Source of the DNA: a virus
Length of the DNA stretch: 34,640 nt
IMG/VR virus record: IMGVR_UViG_3300022745_000109
Location: 1-34,640 of that record
Reading direction: 5' to 3' (one strand)
Of this stretch, positions 12,687 through 21,819 are shown in pieces. The stretch's first letter is position 1. Every line of letters starts with the position of its first letter. The notes below the pieces were generated by a model that was given only the letters and a program-made list of their open reading frames with translations, made no database searches and had not been told where the DNA came from. The translations under genes were made by a program, and so were the position numbers.

Positions 12687-14750
12687 ATGGCTGAATTTCT
12701 TACAGCGGCGCAGATCACTGCAGGTCAAGGGCATCAGCTTGTGCCTATGGTGCAGGACACCGTGACGAAGAAAATGATCGACGGGGATGGGAATCAATCC
12801 TCGGTGTTAGGGGGTGGCTACACATCGCAAGGCTTGGGCCTGAGGCATGACGGGACTGTTGAGTCAACGGCCCTGCAGAACGCAATTGATTTTGTGTGGG
12901 CTGTCAACGGTGACCACGGGGCGTGCATAGTATTCCCGAACGGCAAAAAAACCATTGCGGAAGGTATTATCCTACGCCCAGGAGTTTGGCTTGTATCTGA
13001 GTCGGCATTTACAAACCTGACTGAAACGGCAGCGCAGTGGTGGGGGCATCGTTTCGAGCTACCCACCGTGGCAACCATGCCACTGTTCCAAAACGATACG
13101 GCAAATGGGTATATCCGCCAACTATCAAATGATAGCCCGCAGTTAAACCAACGCTACAGCGGCGGTGGGTTGATGGGGCTGACTCTGGCCGGCAGTCAGC
13201 ACGTCACAAACCACACCACCGACTGCGACCTGCTGCGCCTAACGAGGTGCTGGTGTTTCTCGGTTATCGGGTGCTCACTTATTTCTTCGCGCGGCTTTGG
13301 CATGCGGTTGCTTGACTGCAACGTGCTTAATATTTTAGATAGTAATTCGCTCGCTGCTCCGGTTTTCATGGACTCGGTGGCCGACTCGCTTATTCGCGGC
13401 GGACAGTTTGGCCTTGGGAATGGGTTTTCATCAACTCCATTTTGGGTTTCTGATTCGCAGAAGAATCAAATCCAAGGTACGTTTATCTACAACAACCAAG
13501 CGAACGGCGCGCTTGGTATTACTACGCGGTTTTATGCATTCCCGATGGTCGCCGCAACAGTAAACATCAGCACGGACTCAAATCCAAATACTATACTGTT
13601 TGCCACTAACGCAGTCACTGGTGATAATGCGCACCGGTGGACACTGGGCACGCCAGTGACTGTCAGCTCAACAGGTGCACTGCCTGCGCCGCTGGTAGCT
13701 GACCAGACATACTTTGTCAGCCCAATCAACAGCGGCCGGATAGCCGTAGCCACCTCGCGTGAGCGCGCCAATTCCGGGGCTGTGGTCGTGCTCACCACGG
13801 CTGGCAGCGGGACAATTACCGTACAAGTCGGTGAAAATGCAAACCTATATGTGAATAATGGCAGCACTAAAAACCGAATTTCTGGCATTCGTTCCGACCA
13901 AGCTTTTGGGGCGGCAATACTTGTGGGCAAGGCTCCTGCAAATGCCATCAGTGATGTCATCGCACAAGAAAATTCTTTCGGAAACTATGTCGGCTGGCAA
14001 CCTGCGGGGCAACCAGCGCCGAGTATTCCCCCCGTGGCCGGCCCAGCGGTAGTTCTGCGCAACGGCGCTACCGGAACCTCACTAGGCGGCACTTGGTCTG
14101 TAGATGGCACGAAGACCGGTACGTTTGGGCAGGCGACAGGGTTTGAGTCGCGGCAGTTGAATGGCTTTAGTGTTGATTCCTCCAGTCGCCCAGGAACTGT
14201 ATTTGCGACTACGGCGAATGCGTTGAATCACACGACAGCAAACAGCGATACTGGGGCCGAAAACTACACACCAACAGACGTAAACCCAAATAGAATAGCT
14301 TTCCCGGCTGCGCAGTTTGCGAATATCACAGGGTCTACGGTGGCTACGTTCGGCGGGGCTCGTAGGTCTGGCTGGTCAATGGGGACGACAACTGACTGTT
14401 TTGTCGGTACTGAGGTCCAAGTGCCTGCCGGATGGTCAACTGTTCGCGTTACGCTTTACTGGGTGCCATCCGCAGCTGGTGCTGGTAATGTGATGTGGGC
14501 GTCATCCCTTGCTGGGTTCGCAGTTGGCGAAAATACTAATGCGGCTGACCCCGTGACAACTGCGGCAGTAGCCTCTGCAGCTGGTGGGCAGGACATACTG
14601 GCGTCTGCTGTGCTGAGCAGTACGTTGGATTTTTCGAGCTTTGCGGGTAAATCAGTGTACCTGCGGGTAAAACATGCTGGCACGGACGCCGGGAATACGT
14701 TCGCATCGGCGCCGGTGTTCTCGCACATCGTACTAGAAAAGATTGGCTGA
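12687..14750 (+). CDS. Beta-helix tailspike-like protein inside the head module
   Basis: This is a 687-residue protein with GGAG seven bases before the ATG. The first 60 residues look like an attachment region. From about residue 55 there is DGTVESTALQNAID, then ACIVFPNGKKTI, the usual opening of pectate-lyase-like phage spikes. A long run of short strand-forming repeats rich in Asn, Gly, Ser and Thr follows. The last 140 residues resemble a jelly-roll or carbohydrate-binding module (VRVTLYWVPSAAGAG to SVYLRVKHAGTDAGNTF). It probably binds or degrades a surface polysaccharide. Base composition is lower in GC than the neighbours, and the place between gpF and protease is unusual, so it may be acquired cargo. 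Confidence 0.7.
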   Translation: MAEFLTAAQITAGQGHQLVPMVQDTVTKKMIDGDGNQSSVLGGGYTSQGLGLRHDGTVESTALQNAIDFVWAVNGDHGACIVFPNGKKTIAEGIILRPGVWLVSESAFTNLTETAAQWWGHRFELPTVATMPLFQNDTANGYIRQLSNDSPQLNQRYSGGGLMGLTLAGSQHVTNHTTDCDLLRLTRCWCFSVIGCSLISSRGFGMRLLDCNVLNILDSNSLAAPVFMDSVADSLIRGGQFGLGNGFSSTPFWVSDSQKNQIQGTFIYNNQANGALGITTRFYAFPMVAATVNISTDSNPNTILFATNAVTGDNAHRWTLGTPVTVSSTGALPAPLVADQTYFVSPINSGRIAVATSRERANSGAVVVLTTAGSGTITVQVGENANLYVNNGSTKNRISGIRSDQAFGAAILVGKAPANAISDVIAQENSFGNYVGWQPAGQPAPSIPPVAGPAVVLRNGATGTSLGGTWSVDGTKTGTFGQATGFESRQLNGFSVDSSSRPGTVFATTANALNHTTANSDTGAENYTPTDVNPNRIAFPAAQFANITGSTVATFGGARRSGWSMGTTTDCFVGTEVQVPAGWSTVRVTLYWVPSAAGAGNVMWASSLAGFAVGENTNAADPVTTAAVASAAGGQDILASAVLSSTLDFSSFAGKSVYLRVKHAGTDAGNTFASAPVFSHIVLEKIG

Positions 14751-14921
14751 TTTCAAGCCTATGCCGGTGGGTATTGAAAAGCATGGCTGATGCGGCCACC
14801 GAAGGCCGCCCGCGCATTCGGCCGCATCCACGCGCGCGGCGCGCTTGAGGCGCAAGGCGGTCGGCGCGGTCAACGCGATCAGTTGCCACAGCCCCGCCGC
14901 ATGTAGCATAATCCGCCCAAC
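14751..14921 (+). other. Intergenic region with hairpin and candidate promoter
   Basis: This 171-base gap is large for this compact genome. GCGGCC (14792-14797) and GGCCGC (14804-14809) form a six-pair hairpin without a T run. TTGCCA (14883-14888) and CATAAT (14907-14912), 18 bases apart, could be a promoter for the capsid genes. There is no Shine-Dalgarno sequence before the ATG at 14922, so the downstream message may be nearly leaderless. Confidence 0.35.
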
Positions 14922-16193
14922 ATGACAACCATGAAGATCGCCTTCGATAGATCGTCTCGTCATATAGACGCCGACGGGCGCCTGCACGTCATGCGCTCGC
15001 ACATATCGAAGGCGGCCGTGAACCCGTACTATGGCCACGAGATCCCGGGCGCCGCCGAGCTGGGGCTTGATCCTGATCGCGTGTACCGACTGCTCCGCGA
15101 CCCCGTGGAGCTGGAGCGTGCCGCGCCGACGTTTGCCCGGTTGCCGGTGCTGTCGGAGCACGTCCCGGTGACCGTTGACTCGCCGCGATCCGACCTAGTT
15201 GTTGGCGCCATCGGCTCTGACGTCGAGTTCTCGGCGCCCTATCTCGACGCCGATCTGTGCATCTGGGACGCCAAATCAATCGCCGGCATTGAGAGCGACA
15301 CGGTGCGTGAGCTATCGTGCTCATATCGCTATGCCCCGGTCATGGAGCCCGGCCAGTACGAGGGCCAGCCCTACGACGGCCGAATGACCGAGATCCGGGG
15401 GAATCATCTCGCGCTTGTGGAGGTCGGCCGCGCGGGATCTGATGTTATCGTTGCCGATCATGACCCTTTTGCAAGGAAAACCGCTGTGAAAATGAGCAAG
15501 ACGGGCAGGGCCCTGTTTGTCGCACTGTGCGCAGCCTCACCCGTGCTCGCAGCGGATTCCGCTGTCGCCGCGCTGGTGGGGAACGCCAGCCGCAAGACGT
15601 TCGACAAGCCTGCCGCGAGAGCCAAGCTGCTGGCGCTGGATGCTGCGATCGATTCGCAGAAGCTGGACGCCATCCTGGACGCTATCCTGGACGTCGAGCA
15701 AGACCCGACGGCCCCCACGCCGCCGACCGATGTGCCGCCGATCGCAAAGGACGAAACGCCCGCTGACAAGGTTCGCGCCCTGCTGGCCGGCAAGGTGGAT
15801 GACTCGGTGATCAGTGACATCGTTGCCATGATCGCGCCGCCCACTGGCGACGCCGCCCCGGACCCGAAAAAGGAAGAAGGCATGAAGAAGGAAGAAGTCG
15901 GCGCCGCGATGGATGCGATGCGCAAGGAGTTCCGCGAAGCCAACGAAGCGCGCGTTGATGTGCGCCCGGTGGTCGGTGATGTGCTGGGCATGGACTCGGC
16001 CGCCGACGTCTACACCTTCGCGCTGGACCACCTCAAGATCGACCGCAAGGACGTGACCGGCGCCCCGGCGCTGCGCGCCCTGTTCCGCGTCGCCGCCAGC
16101 AAGCAGGCCACCACCCCGGCGCCGATCGTGGCGCAGGATTCTGCCGGCGCCGCCACCAAGTTCCCGGGCCTCGCCCGCATCCGTCAAGCCTGA
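14922..16193 (+). CDS. DUF2213-type prohead protease with scaffold-like C-terminus
   Basis: This is a 423-residue protein; a second in-frame ATG at 14931 (MKIAFD) is an equally possible start. The N-terminal 180 residues fit DUF2213 capsid proteases: NPYYGHEIPG, LPVLSEHVPV, VRELSCSYRYAPV and GNHLALVEVGRAG, which hold the candidate His and Ser residues. The C-terminal half is acidic and helical (SQKLDAILDAILDVEQD; KKEEGMKKEEVGAAMDAMRKE), as expected of a scaffold. Such fusions guide capsid assembly and then cleave internal proteins. An internal ATG (MKKEEV) might give a separate scaffold, as in some phages; this is inference. Confidence 0.8.
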   Translation: MTTMKIAFDRSSRHIDADGRLHVMRSHISKAAVNPYYGHEIPGAAELGLDPDRVYRLLRDPVELERAAPTFARLPVLSEHVPVTVDSPRSDLVVGAIGSDVEFSAPYLDADLCIWDAKSIAGIESDTVRELSCSYRYAPVMEPGQYEGQPYDGRMTEIRGNHLALVEVGRAGSDVIVADHDPFARKTAVKMSKTGRALFVALCAASPVLAADSAVAALVGNASRKTFDKPAARAKLLALDAAIDSQKLDAILDAILDVEQDPTAPTPPTDVPPIAKDETPADKVRALLAGKVDDSVISDIVAMIAPPTGDAAPDPKKEEGMKKEEVGAAMDAMRKEFREANEARVDVRPVVGDVLGMDSAADVYTFALDHLKIDRKDVTGAPALRALFRVAASKQATTPAPIVAQDSAGAATKFPGLARIRQA

Positions 16194-16205
16194 TCGGGGA
16201 TCAAC

Positions 16206-16688
16206 ATGACCTTCCAGACCCAAGTCAATGCCCAGCAGGCTCCGGCCATTGCGGGCGATTTCGCATCCACCAACCCGCGCGCGTCCGTCGTTGCGCCCGA
16301 GGGCGGCTTCGTTGCTGGCGCTGCCGGCGTGACGGTCGGCCGCTTCGCCTGGGTTGGCGCCGATGGCCTGACCGTGCTCAACACCGCCGCATCCGGCGTG
16401 CCGAACGGCTTCGTGCACCGCGAGCAGCAAGCGCTGATTACGACGTATCTCGCCGAGTCGGGCAACGTCATCCCGGTGGGCCGCCCGGTCACGCTGCAGC
16501 GGACTGGCGACTACTTCGTGACCGCCACGGTCGGCGCCGCAGCTGTCGGACAAAAGGCATTTGCCAAGCTGGCAGACGGCACCATTCAGTTTGCCAACGC
16601 TGGCGCCACGGTGCCCGGCTTCGTCGAAACCGCTTTTGTTTGCAGCCAAGCATGCGCCGTCGGCGAGCTGGCCGTCATGACGCTGTAA
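16206..16688 (+). CDS. Head decoration / structural cement protein
   Basis: This 160-residue protein sits between protease and major capsid, the usual place for a decoration protein. It opens MTFQTQVNAQQAPAIAGDF and continues with a beta-rich, Gly/Ala/Val-rich sequence (GGFVAGAAGVTVGRFAWVG) containing GFVHREQQALIT. This matches my recollection of the Gp24-type structural cement family. It would trimerise at capsid three-fold sites and stabilise the shell. There are no transmembrane or catalytic features. Confidence 0.75.
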   Translation: MTFQTQVNAQQAPAIAGDFASTNPRASVVAPEGGFVAGAAGVTVGRFAWVGADGLTVLNTAASGVPNGFVHREQQALITTYLAESGNVIPVGRPVTLQRTGDYFVTATVGAAAVGQKAFAKLADGTIQFANAGATVPGFVETAFVCSQACAVGELAVMTL

Positions 16689-16699
16689 GGAGCAATCAC

Positions 16700-17746
16700 A
16701 TGAATCCGATTCTTCAGTCCCTGGCCGGCCGCGCCGGCATCCATTTCATGGGCGTGCAGCCCGATTTTCAGGTCGAGAACGCTGCGTTCTCGCTGCGCTA
16801 CGCGAACGACGGCTTTGCGTGCGATGCGCAGCCGACGCTGATCACCACCAGCAACAGCGGCATCCCGGCATTCCTGAGTACGTTCGTCGATCCGAAGCTG
16901 ATCGAGGTGCTGGTGTCGCCGATGAAGGCGGCCGAGATCGTCGGCGACGAGGTCAAGAAAGGCGATTGGACGACCGAAACCGTGATGTTCCCGGTGGTTG
17001 AATCGACAGGCGTGACCTCGGCTTACGGCGACTACAGCGAAAGCGGCCGAGCCGGCGCGAACACCAATTTCCCGCAGCGCCAGTCGTTTCACTACCAGGT
17101 GATGACCGAATGGGGTGAGCGCGAGCTTGAGCGCGCCGGCCTGGCCCGGATCGACTGGGCCAACCGCCTGCACATCGCTTGCGCGCTGACGCTGAACAAG
17201 TACCAGAATAAAACCTACTTTTTCGGCGTCTCGGGCCTGCAGAATTACGGTCTGCTGAATGATCCGCTGCTGTCGGCCGCCATCACCCCGATCACCAAGG
17301 CCGCCACCGGCACCGGCTGGACCCTGGCGACGGCTGCCGAGGTGCTGACCGACATCGCCAAGCTGTTCAAGCAGTTGCAGACCCAGGCCAACGGCCAAAT
17401 CGACCGCAACACGCCGATGACGCTGGCGATGTCGCCGCTGTCGGATGCCAACGGCCTGACCAAGGTTTCTGATTTCAATGTCAGCGTGGCGGACCGGCTC
17501 AAGAAGCTGTACCCGAACTTGACCGTCAAGACGGCCCCCGAGTACACCACCGGCTCGGGCGAGCTGCTGCAGCTGATCGCCGAAGAGCTGGAAGGCCAGC
17601 GCACCGCGTCGTGCGCCTTCACCGAAAAGATGCGCGCGCACCCGATCGTGGTCGGCGCGTCGAGCTTCAAGCAGAAGAAGAGCCAGGGCACCTGGGGAAC
17701 GGTCGTGTTCCGCCCGTTCCTCATTGCTCAGATGCTGGGCGTCTGA
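16700..17746 (+). CDS. Major capsid protein (DUF2184 type)
   Basis: This is a 348-residue protein with AAGGAG about six bases before the ATG at 16700. It directly follows the cement gene. The sequence has the order seen in DUF2184 capsid proteins: IPAFLSTFVDPKLIEVL near residue 55, KAAEIVGDEVKKGDWTTE, then NFPQRQSFHYQVMTEWGERE and LNKYQNKTYFFGVSGLQNYG. The C-terminus reads KSQGTWGTVVFRPFLIAQMLGV. Length, position and strong ribosome binding site all suit the most abundant virion protein, with an HK97-like fold expected. Confidence 0.88.
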   Translation: MNPILQSLAGRAGIHFMGVQPDFQVENAAFSLRYANDGFACDAQPTLITTSNSGIPAFLSTFVDPKLIEVLVSPMKAAEIVGDEVKKGDWTTETVMFPVVESTGVTSAYGDYSESGRAGANTNFPQRQSFHYQVMTEWGERELERAGLARIDWANRLHIACALTLNKYQNKTYFFGVSGLQNYGLLNDPLLSAAITPITKAATGTGWTLATAAEVLTDIAKLFKQLQTQANGQIDRNTPMTLAMSPLSDANGLTKVSDFNVSVADRLKKLYPNLTVKTAPEYTTGSGELLQLIAEELEGQRTASCAFTEKMRAHPIVVGASSFKQKKSQGTWGTVVFRPFLIAQMLGV

Positions 17747-17788
17747 TTACCTGCTGGGGCTGCGGCCCTGGCGAACCGAGAAAAACAC

Positions 17789-18130
17789 ATGGCACGAACT
17801 GTCACCATCGGCTGCAAGCTGCCTCACGGCATCGTCATCGAGCACCCGGCCGACCCGGCTAAGGCCGTCACGCTGAACGGCCTGAACAAGACCGTCATCA
17901 TCGGCGCGACCTACGCCACCACCGAGGTGGACGGCGATTTCTGGGATGCCTGGAAGAACGCCAACAAGGGGTCGCCGTTCCTTGAAAGCGGCGCCGTCTT
18001 CGAGGGCAAGACGGCCGCCGATCTGGCTGCTGTCGCCCGCGAGACCGCCAAGCAGCCGACCGGCTTCGAGCCGATGGCGCAGGACGGCACCGACATCCGC
18101 GCGCCCGGCGTCAAGCCCAGCCAGGCGTAA
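17789..18130 (+). CDS. Conserved phage structural-module hypothetical protein
   Basis: This 113-residue protein follows the capsid gene after 42 bases. The N-terminal half is strand-rich (VTIGCKLPHGIVIEHP, VTLNGLNKTVIIGATYATTE). The middle has DGDFWDAWKNANKGSPF, and the tail is proline-rich and flexible (GTDIRAPGVKPSQ). I recall similar proteins between capsid and connector genes of myophages, labelled hypothetical. A minor head or connector role is inferred only from position. Confidence 0.65.
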   Translation: MARTVTIGCKLPHGIVIEHPADPAKAVTLNGLNKTVIIGATYATTEVDGDFWDAWKNANKGSPFLESGAVFEGKTAADLAAVARETAKQPTGFEPMAQDGTDIRAPGVKPSQA

Positions 18131-18133
18131 CGC

Positions 18134-18532
18134 ATGACCGCCGTCACGTTCGACCCCGCCGCGTTTCGGACGCGCTACCCGGTTTTTGCCGGCGCGGCCG
18201 ATGCGGTGCTGTCGGCGTGCTTCGCTGAGGCAGGGCTCTACCTGTCGAACAGCGACGCGAGCCCGGTGCAGGATCTGGCGCGGCGCGCGATGCTGCTCAA
18301 CATGCTGACGGCGCACATCGCTACCCTCGGCGGCGCGCTGTCGGCAGATGGGCAGCCGTTGCCGGTGGGGCGTGTGTCGTCAGCGTCGGAAGGCGCCGTG
18401 TCCGTCTCGACCGACTTCGCGCCGGCCGGCTCTGCGGCGTGGTTTGCGCAGACGCAATATGGCGCCTCGTTCTGGCAGGCCACGACGGCGCTGCGCAGCT
18501 TCGTGTACATCCCGCAGCCGACGAGGTATTGA
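18134..18532 (+). CDS. Head-tail adaptor (DUF4054 type)
   Basis: This 132-residue protein begins with FDPAAFRTRYPVFAG, the typical opening of DUF4054 proteins. ARRAMLLNMLTAHIATL follows as a long helix, then GRVSSASEGAVSVSTDF and WFAQTQYGASFWQAT near the C-terminus. These are the marks of the connector that binds below the portal. Its place directly after the capsid group and before the neck genes agrees. Confidence 0.8.
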   Translation: MTAVTFDPAAFRTRYPVFAGAADAVLSACFAEAGLYLSNSDASPVQDLARRAMLLNMLTAHIATLGGALSADGQPLPVGRVSSASEGAVSVSTDFAPAGSAAWFAQTQYGASFWQATTALRSFVYIPQPTRY

Positions 18533-18533
18533 C

Positions 18534-18980
18534 ATGGCCGGCCAGCTTGACACCAGCAAGATCAAGGCGGCACTCGACCGGATCGCGGACCGGCTCGGGC
18601 ATGGGCATGTCGCGGTTGGCTTCATGGAAAACGCGACCTACCCAGACGGCGAGCTTGTCGCCGGGGTGGCCGCCAAAAATGAGTACGGCGACCCCGCGAA
18701 TCACCAGCCGCCGCGCCCGTTTTTCCGGCAGATGATCGCCAAGGAAAAAACGGGCTGGCCGGACAAGGTGGCGAAGCTCGCCAAGGCCACCGACTACGAC
18801 GGCCCGCGCATCTTGGGCTTGATGGGCGAAGACATCAAAGGCGCCCTGCAACAGAGTATCAACGATCTGACCGACCCACCGCTGGCGGCAAAGACGATTG
18901 AGCTGAAGGGCTTTGAAAAGCCGCTGATCGAAACCAGCCACATGCTGAACTCAGTCGCTGTCGAGGTGCATGATGATTGA
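18534..18980 (+). CDS. Head-tail connector / neck protein (HK97 gp10-like)
   Basis: This 148-residue protein starts at the ATG at 18534, one base after the adaptor stop. It contains HVAVGFMENATYPDG, then VAAKNEYGDPANHQPPRPFF, the family motif in which a small NEYG strand precedes a PPRPFFR loop. The C-terminus has helices and ETSHMLNSVAVEV. Related proteins form neck or tail-completion rings. It overlaps the next gene by 11 bases. Confidence 0.75.
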   Translation: MAGQLDTSKIKAALDRIADRLGHGHVAVGFMENATYPDGELVAGVAAKNEYGDPANHQPPRPFFRQMIAKEKTGWPDKVAKLAKATDYDGPRILGLMGEDIKGALQQSINDLTDPPLAAKTIELKGFEKPLIETSHMLNSVAVEVHDD

Positions 18981-19350
18981 CGTGCACGCCCTGGCGAACC
19001 GCGCCACCTCGCTCGTGAATCCGAACGTTCCCATCACCTGGGTGCGCTCGACCGGCTACACCACGGCCGGCGATGGATCGCGCACGCCGACCACGAACAG
19101 CGCCACACTGGCCGGCCAAGTGCAGGGGCTTACGTCTGAGGATCTACGCCAGACGGACGGGCTCAACATCTCCGGCGTCAAGCGCTCGGTGATCCTGCGC
19201 GGCGATGTCGAAGCTCTGGTGCGCGCCGACGGCAAGGGCGGTGACGTGCTGCAGTTCAGGGACTCGGCCGGCACGGTGCGCGACTGGCTCGTTGTGCTGG
19301 TGCAGGAGACCTGGCCGACGTGGTGCCGGGTGATCGTGGTGCAGCAATGA
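18970..19350 (+). CDS. Head-closure / collar-type neck protein
   Basis: This 126-residue protein has two adjacent starts, at 18970 and 18973. It has VNPNVPITWVRSTGYTTAGD near the N-terminus and SGVKRSVILRGDVEAL in the middle. KGGDVLQF, then VRDWLVVLVQETW and WCRVIVVQQ follow, and the protein ends in strands. This is the pattern of small beta-barrel head-closure proteins of this phage group. It is coupled to the next gene by ATGA. Confidence 0.65.
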   Translation: MMIDVHALANRATSLVNPNVPITWVRSTGYTTAGDGSRTPTTNSATLAGQVQGLTSEDLRQTDGLNISGVKRSVILRGDVEALVRADGKGGDVLQFRDSAGTVRDWLVVLVQETWPTWCRVIVVQQ

Positions 19351-19871
19351 GCGCAACCATTGACACCCCTGACAGCGCCGTGTTCGCGGCCCTGCGCGCG
19401 TGGATGCTTGCCATCCTGCCGACTGGGGCTGAGGTGATCATGACGCAGGACAACCGCGTCCCGATGCCGGCGCGCGGCACGACGTTTGCGACGATGAACA
19501 ACGTCGGCAAGACGCGCTTGTCCGCCAACGCGCGCAGCTACACCAGCTCGACGCAGGTAGCCTCCGATGTCATGGCGACCGAGTACCAAATCCAGATCGA
19601 CATCTACGGCCCGGCCGCCGGCGAGTGGGCGCAGATCGTCCAGACCCTGGCGCGGGCCGTGGACACCAACGATGCATGGCCGGCAGGCATCCAGATGCTC
19701 TACGCCGACGACCCGGTGCAGCTGCCCATGATCGCGGGCGAGCATCAGTTTGAAGCACGCTGGAAACTCCAAGCGCACATCCAGTACAACCCGACGATCT
19801 CGCAGCCGTACCAGAGCGCAACTGCACTGGGCGTCGGCCTGGCCGAGATCGACAAACGATTCCATCCCTGA
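19347..19871 (+). CDS. Neck / tail terminator protein
   Basis: This 174-residue protein starts at an ATGA overlap. Features are ALRAWMLAILPTGAEVIMTQDN near the N-terminus, a central EYQIQIDIYGPAAGEWAQIV, and a C-terminal MIAGEHQFEARWKLQAHIQY followed by the strand that closes the fold. This is the pattern of phage neck terminator proteins, which cap the tail tube before it joins the head. It is followed 10 bases later by the tail sheath. Confidence 0.75.
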   Translation: MSATIDTPDSAVFAALRAWMLAILPTGAEVIMTQDNRVPMPARGTTFATMNNVGKTRLSANARSYTSSTQVASDVMATEYQIQIDIYGPAAGEWAQIVQTLARAVDTNDAWPAGIQMLYADDPVQLPMIAGEHQFEARWKLQAHIQYNPTISQPYQSATALGVGLAEIDKRFHP

Positions 19872-19881
19872 TAGGTGACCC

Positions 19882-21369
19882 ATGGCCGCAGCAATCCCAA
19901 TTTCACAAATCGTTTCGGTCACGCCGTCAGTTTTGACTGCGGCGGGGTCAGCAGTTGACCTCAATGGCCTGCTGCTGACGAACAGCACCTATCCGCCCAT
20001 CGGCTCGGTGCTTCCGTTCGCATCAGCGGCTGACGTCGGCACCTATTTCGGGCTCGCGTCGGCTGAATACGCCTGGGCACAGGTGTATTTCAACGGCTAC
20101 ACCGGGTGCACAAAAACGCCGGGCCTGCTCAACGTCGCGCAGTACAACACGGCCGCCGTGGCGGGCTACATGCGCGGCGGCTCGCTGTCGGCCATGACGC
20201 TGACGCAGCTGCAGGCGCTGTCCGGCGTGTTGACGGTCACCATCGATGGCGGGGCGCCGAAGACCTCGGCCGCGATCACCCTGTCAGGCGCCACCAGCTT
20301 TGCCAATGCCGCAACGCTGATCGCGGCCGGCTTCACGGGCCTGGGCGCTACGGTCACGTTCGATGCCACCAAGTCGGCCTTCATCTTCACCAGCTCGACC
20401 ACGGGCACCACCAGTTCGGTCACGTTCGCTACCGGCACGCTGTCGGCCGGCCTGCTGCTGACGGCCGCCACTGGCGCAGTTACGTCGGCCGGCGCTGCTG
20501 CGGCGGCGCCTGGCACGTTCATGGCTGGCGTCACGGCCATCACGCAGAATTGGGCGCTGTTCGCGCCGCTGTGGGAACCCAGCCTTGCCGACAAGAAGGT
20601 GTTCAGCGACTGGGCAAACACGCAGAACGGCCGGTTCGGTTTCGCGTGCCACGATTCGGACATCAACGCGCTGACCGCAGGCAATGCCACCACCTGGGGC
20701 TACTACCTGCAAGCCGGCAACCTCACAGGCACGGTGCCGGCGTGGGGCACCAGTTCCCACGCGGCGTTGGTGTTGGGCTATGCCGCGTCGCTCGATTTCG
20801 CGCGCCTCAACAGCCGGGCAACCATGGCATTCAAGGCGCAGTCGGGCCTGGTCGCCAGCGTGACCAGCGCCAGCAACGCCAGCGCACTGCAGGTCAATGG
20901 TTACAATTATTTCGGAGCCTATGCCAACGCAAAGCAGGGCTTCAATTTTCTGTACCCTGGCAGCGTGTCAGGCATCTGGAAATGGCTTGACAGTTTCCTG
21001 AATCAGATTTGGCTGAACGCCAATCTGCAGGGAGCAATGATCAACCTGCTTACCTCGGTCGGATCGATCCCGTACAACTCCCAGGGTTACGGGTTGATTC
21101 AGGCTGCCCTGCTTGATCCGATCAACGCCGCAATCAATTTCGGCGCGATCCGCGTCGGCACCACGCTGAGCGATTCGCAGAAGGCTCAGATCCAGTATGC
21201 GGTCGGCCAGGACGTGAGCAGCACAATCAGCGCCAAGGGTTATTACCTGCAGATCGTGCCAGCAACCGCACAGATTCGCGCGGCGCGCACCAGCCCGAGT
21301 ATGACCCTGTACTACGCCGACGGCGGCAGCGTGCACGCGCTGTCACTGGCATCGATCGAAATCCAGTAA
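19882..21369 (+). CDS. Contractile tail sheath protein (DUF3383 type)
   Basis: This 495-residue protein starts MAAAIPISQIVSVTPSVL. Its N-terminal half has LLLTNSTYPPIGSVLPF and YAWAQVYFNGYTGCTKTP. An inserted, repetitive Ser/Thr/Ala-rich domain covers about residues 115-210 (TTGTTSSVTFATGTLSAG). The C-terminal half has FARLNSRATMAFKAQSGLV, the NAALQVNGYNYFGAYA-type segment and KAQIQYAVGQDVSSTISAKG. This is the DUF3383 sheath layout. Presence of a sheath shows the phage has a contractile tail. GGTGACC precedes the ATG. Confidence 0.88.
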   Translation: MAAAIPISQIVSVTPSVLTAAGSAVDLNGLLLTNSTYPPIGSVLPFASAADVGTYFGLASAEYAWAQVYFNGYTGCTKTPGLLNVAQYNTAAVAGYMRGGSLSAMTLTQLQALSGVLTVTIDGGAPKTSAAITLSGATSFANAATLIAAGFTGLGATVTFDATKSAFIFTSSTTGTTSSVTFATGTLSAGLLLTAATGAVTSAGAAAAAPGTFMAGVTAITQNWALFAPLWEPSLADKKVFSDWANTQNGRFGFACHDSDINALTAGNATTWGYYLQAGNLTGTVPAWGTSSHAALVLGYAASLDFARLNSRATMAFKAQSGLVASVTSASNASALQVNGYNYFGAYANAKQGFNFLYPGSVSGIWKWLDSFLNQIWLNANLQGAMINLLTSVGSIPYNSQGYGLIQAALLDPINAAINFGAIRVGTTLSDSQKAQIQYAVGQDVSSTISAKGYYLQIVPATAQIRAARTSPSMTLYYADGGSVHALSLASIEIQ

Positions 21370-21378
21370 GGAGCCGCC

Positions 21379-21810
21379 ATGGCAACCATTACCAGCGCCA
21401 ACAGCACGTTTGCCCTTGCGGTGACGGGCGTTTTCCCGGCCCCGCAGTTTCTGCAAGGCTACGCGGCTGACGACGCATTCACGGCCGACGCCATCGACAT
21501 GGCGGAAACCGTGATCGGCGTGGACGGCCAGATGTCGGCCGGCTTCGTGTTCAACGTCACTCCGATGACGATCACGCTGATGCCGACCAGCCCGAGCCTA
21601 ATTTTGTTCGAGGCGTGGACGAATATCCAGAAAGCGCAGCAGGAGGTTTACCGCTGCGATGGAGTTATTCGTTTGCCGAGTATTGGCCGGAGCTACATTC
21701 TGAAGAATGGCGTTCTGAAACAAGCAAGCCAATTCCCCGCCGTGAAAAAGACTCTGCAGCCGATGACGTTTCAAATCGTCTGGCAATCGATTATCTCCGA
21801 GCCGATTTGA
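21379..21810 (+). CDS. Tail tube protein (DUF3277 type)
   Basis: This 143-residue protein follows the sheath after nine bases, with AAGGAG before its ATG. It has ANSTFALAVTGVFPAPQFLQG, a DDAFTADAIDMAE segment, then GVDGQMSAGFVFN and MTITLMPTSPSLILFEAW. VKKTLQPMTFQIVWQS comes near the end. It matches the DUF3277 pattern of tube proteins encoded after DUF3383 sheaths. It would form stacked hexamers inside the sheath. Confidence 0.82.
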   Translation: MATITSANSTFALAVTGVFPAPQFLQGYAADDAFTADAIDMAETVIGVDGQMSAGFVFNVTPMTITLMPTSPSLILFEAWTNIQKAQQEVYRCDGVIRLPSIGRSYILKNGVLKQASQFPAVKKTLQPMTFQIVWQSIISEPI

Positions 21811-21819
21811 GGGTAACTC

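Noticed and set aside
15537-16649. Minus-strand open frame opposite the protease and cement genes
   Set aside because: No motif, no ribosome binding site, and the composition is that of an antisense shadow.
20106-20990. Plus-strand open frame overlapping the sheath gene in another frame
   Set aside because: The product is His/Arg/Gly-rich with no motif, unlike the nested HNH frames, and follows from codon bias in the sheath gene.
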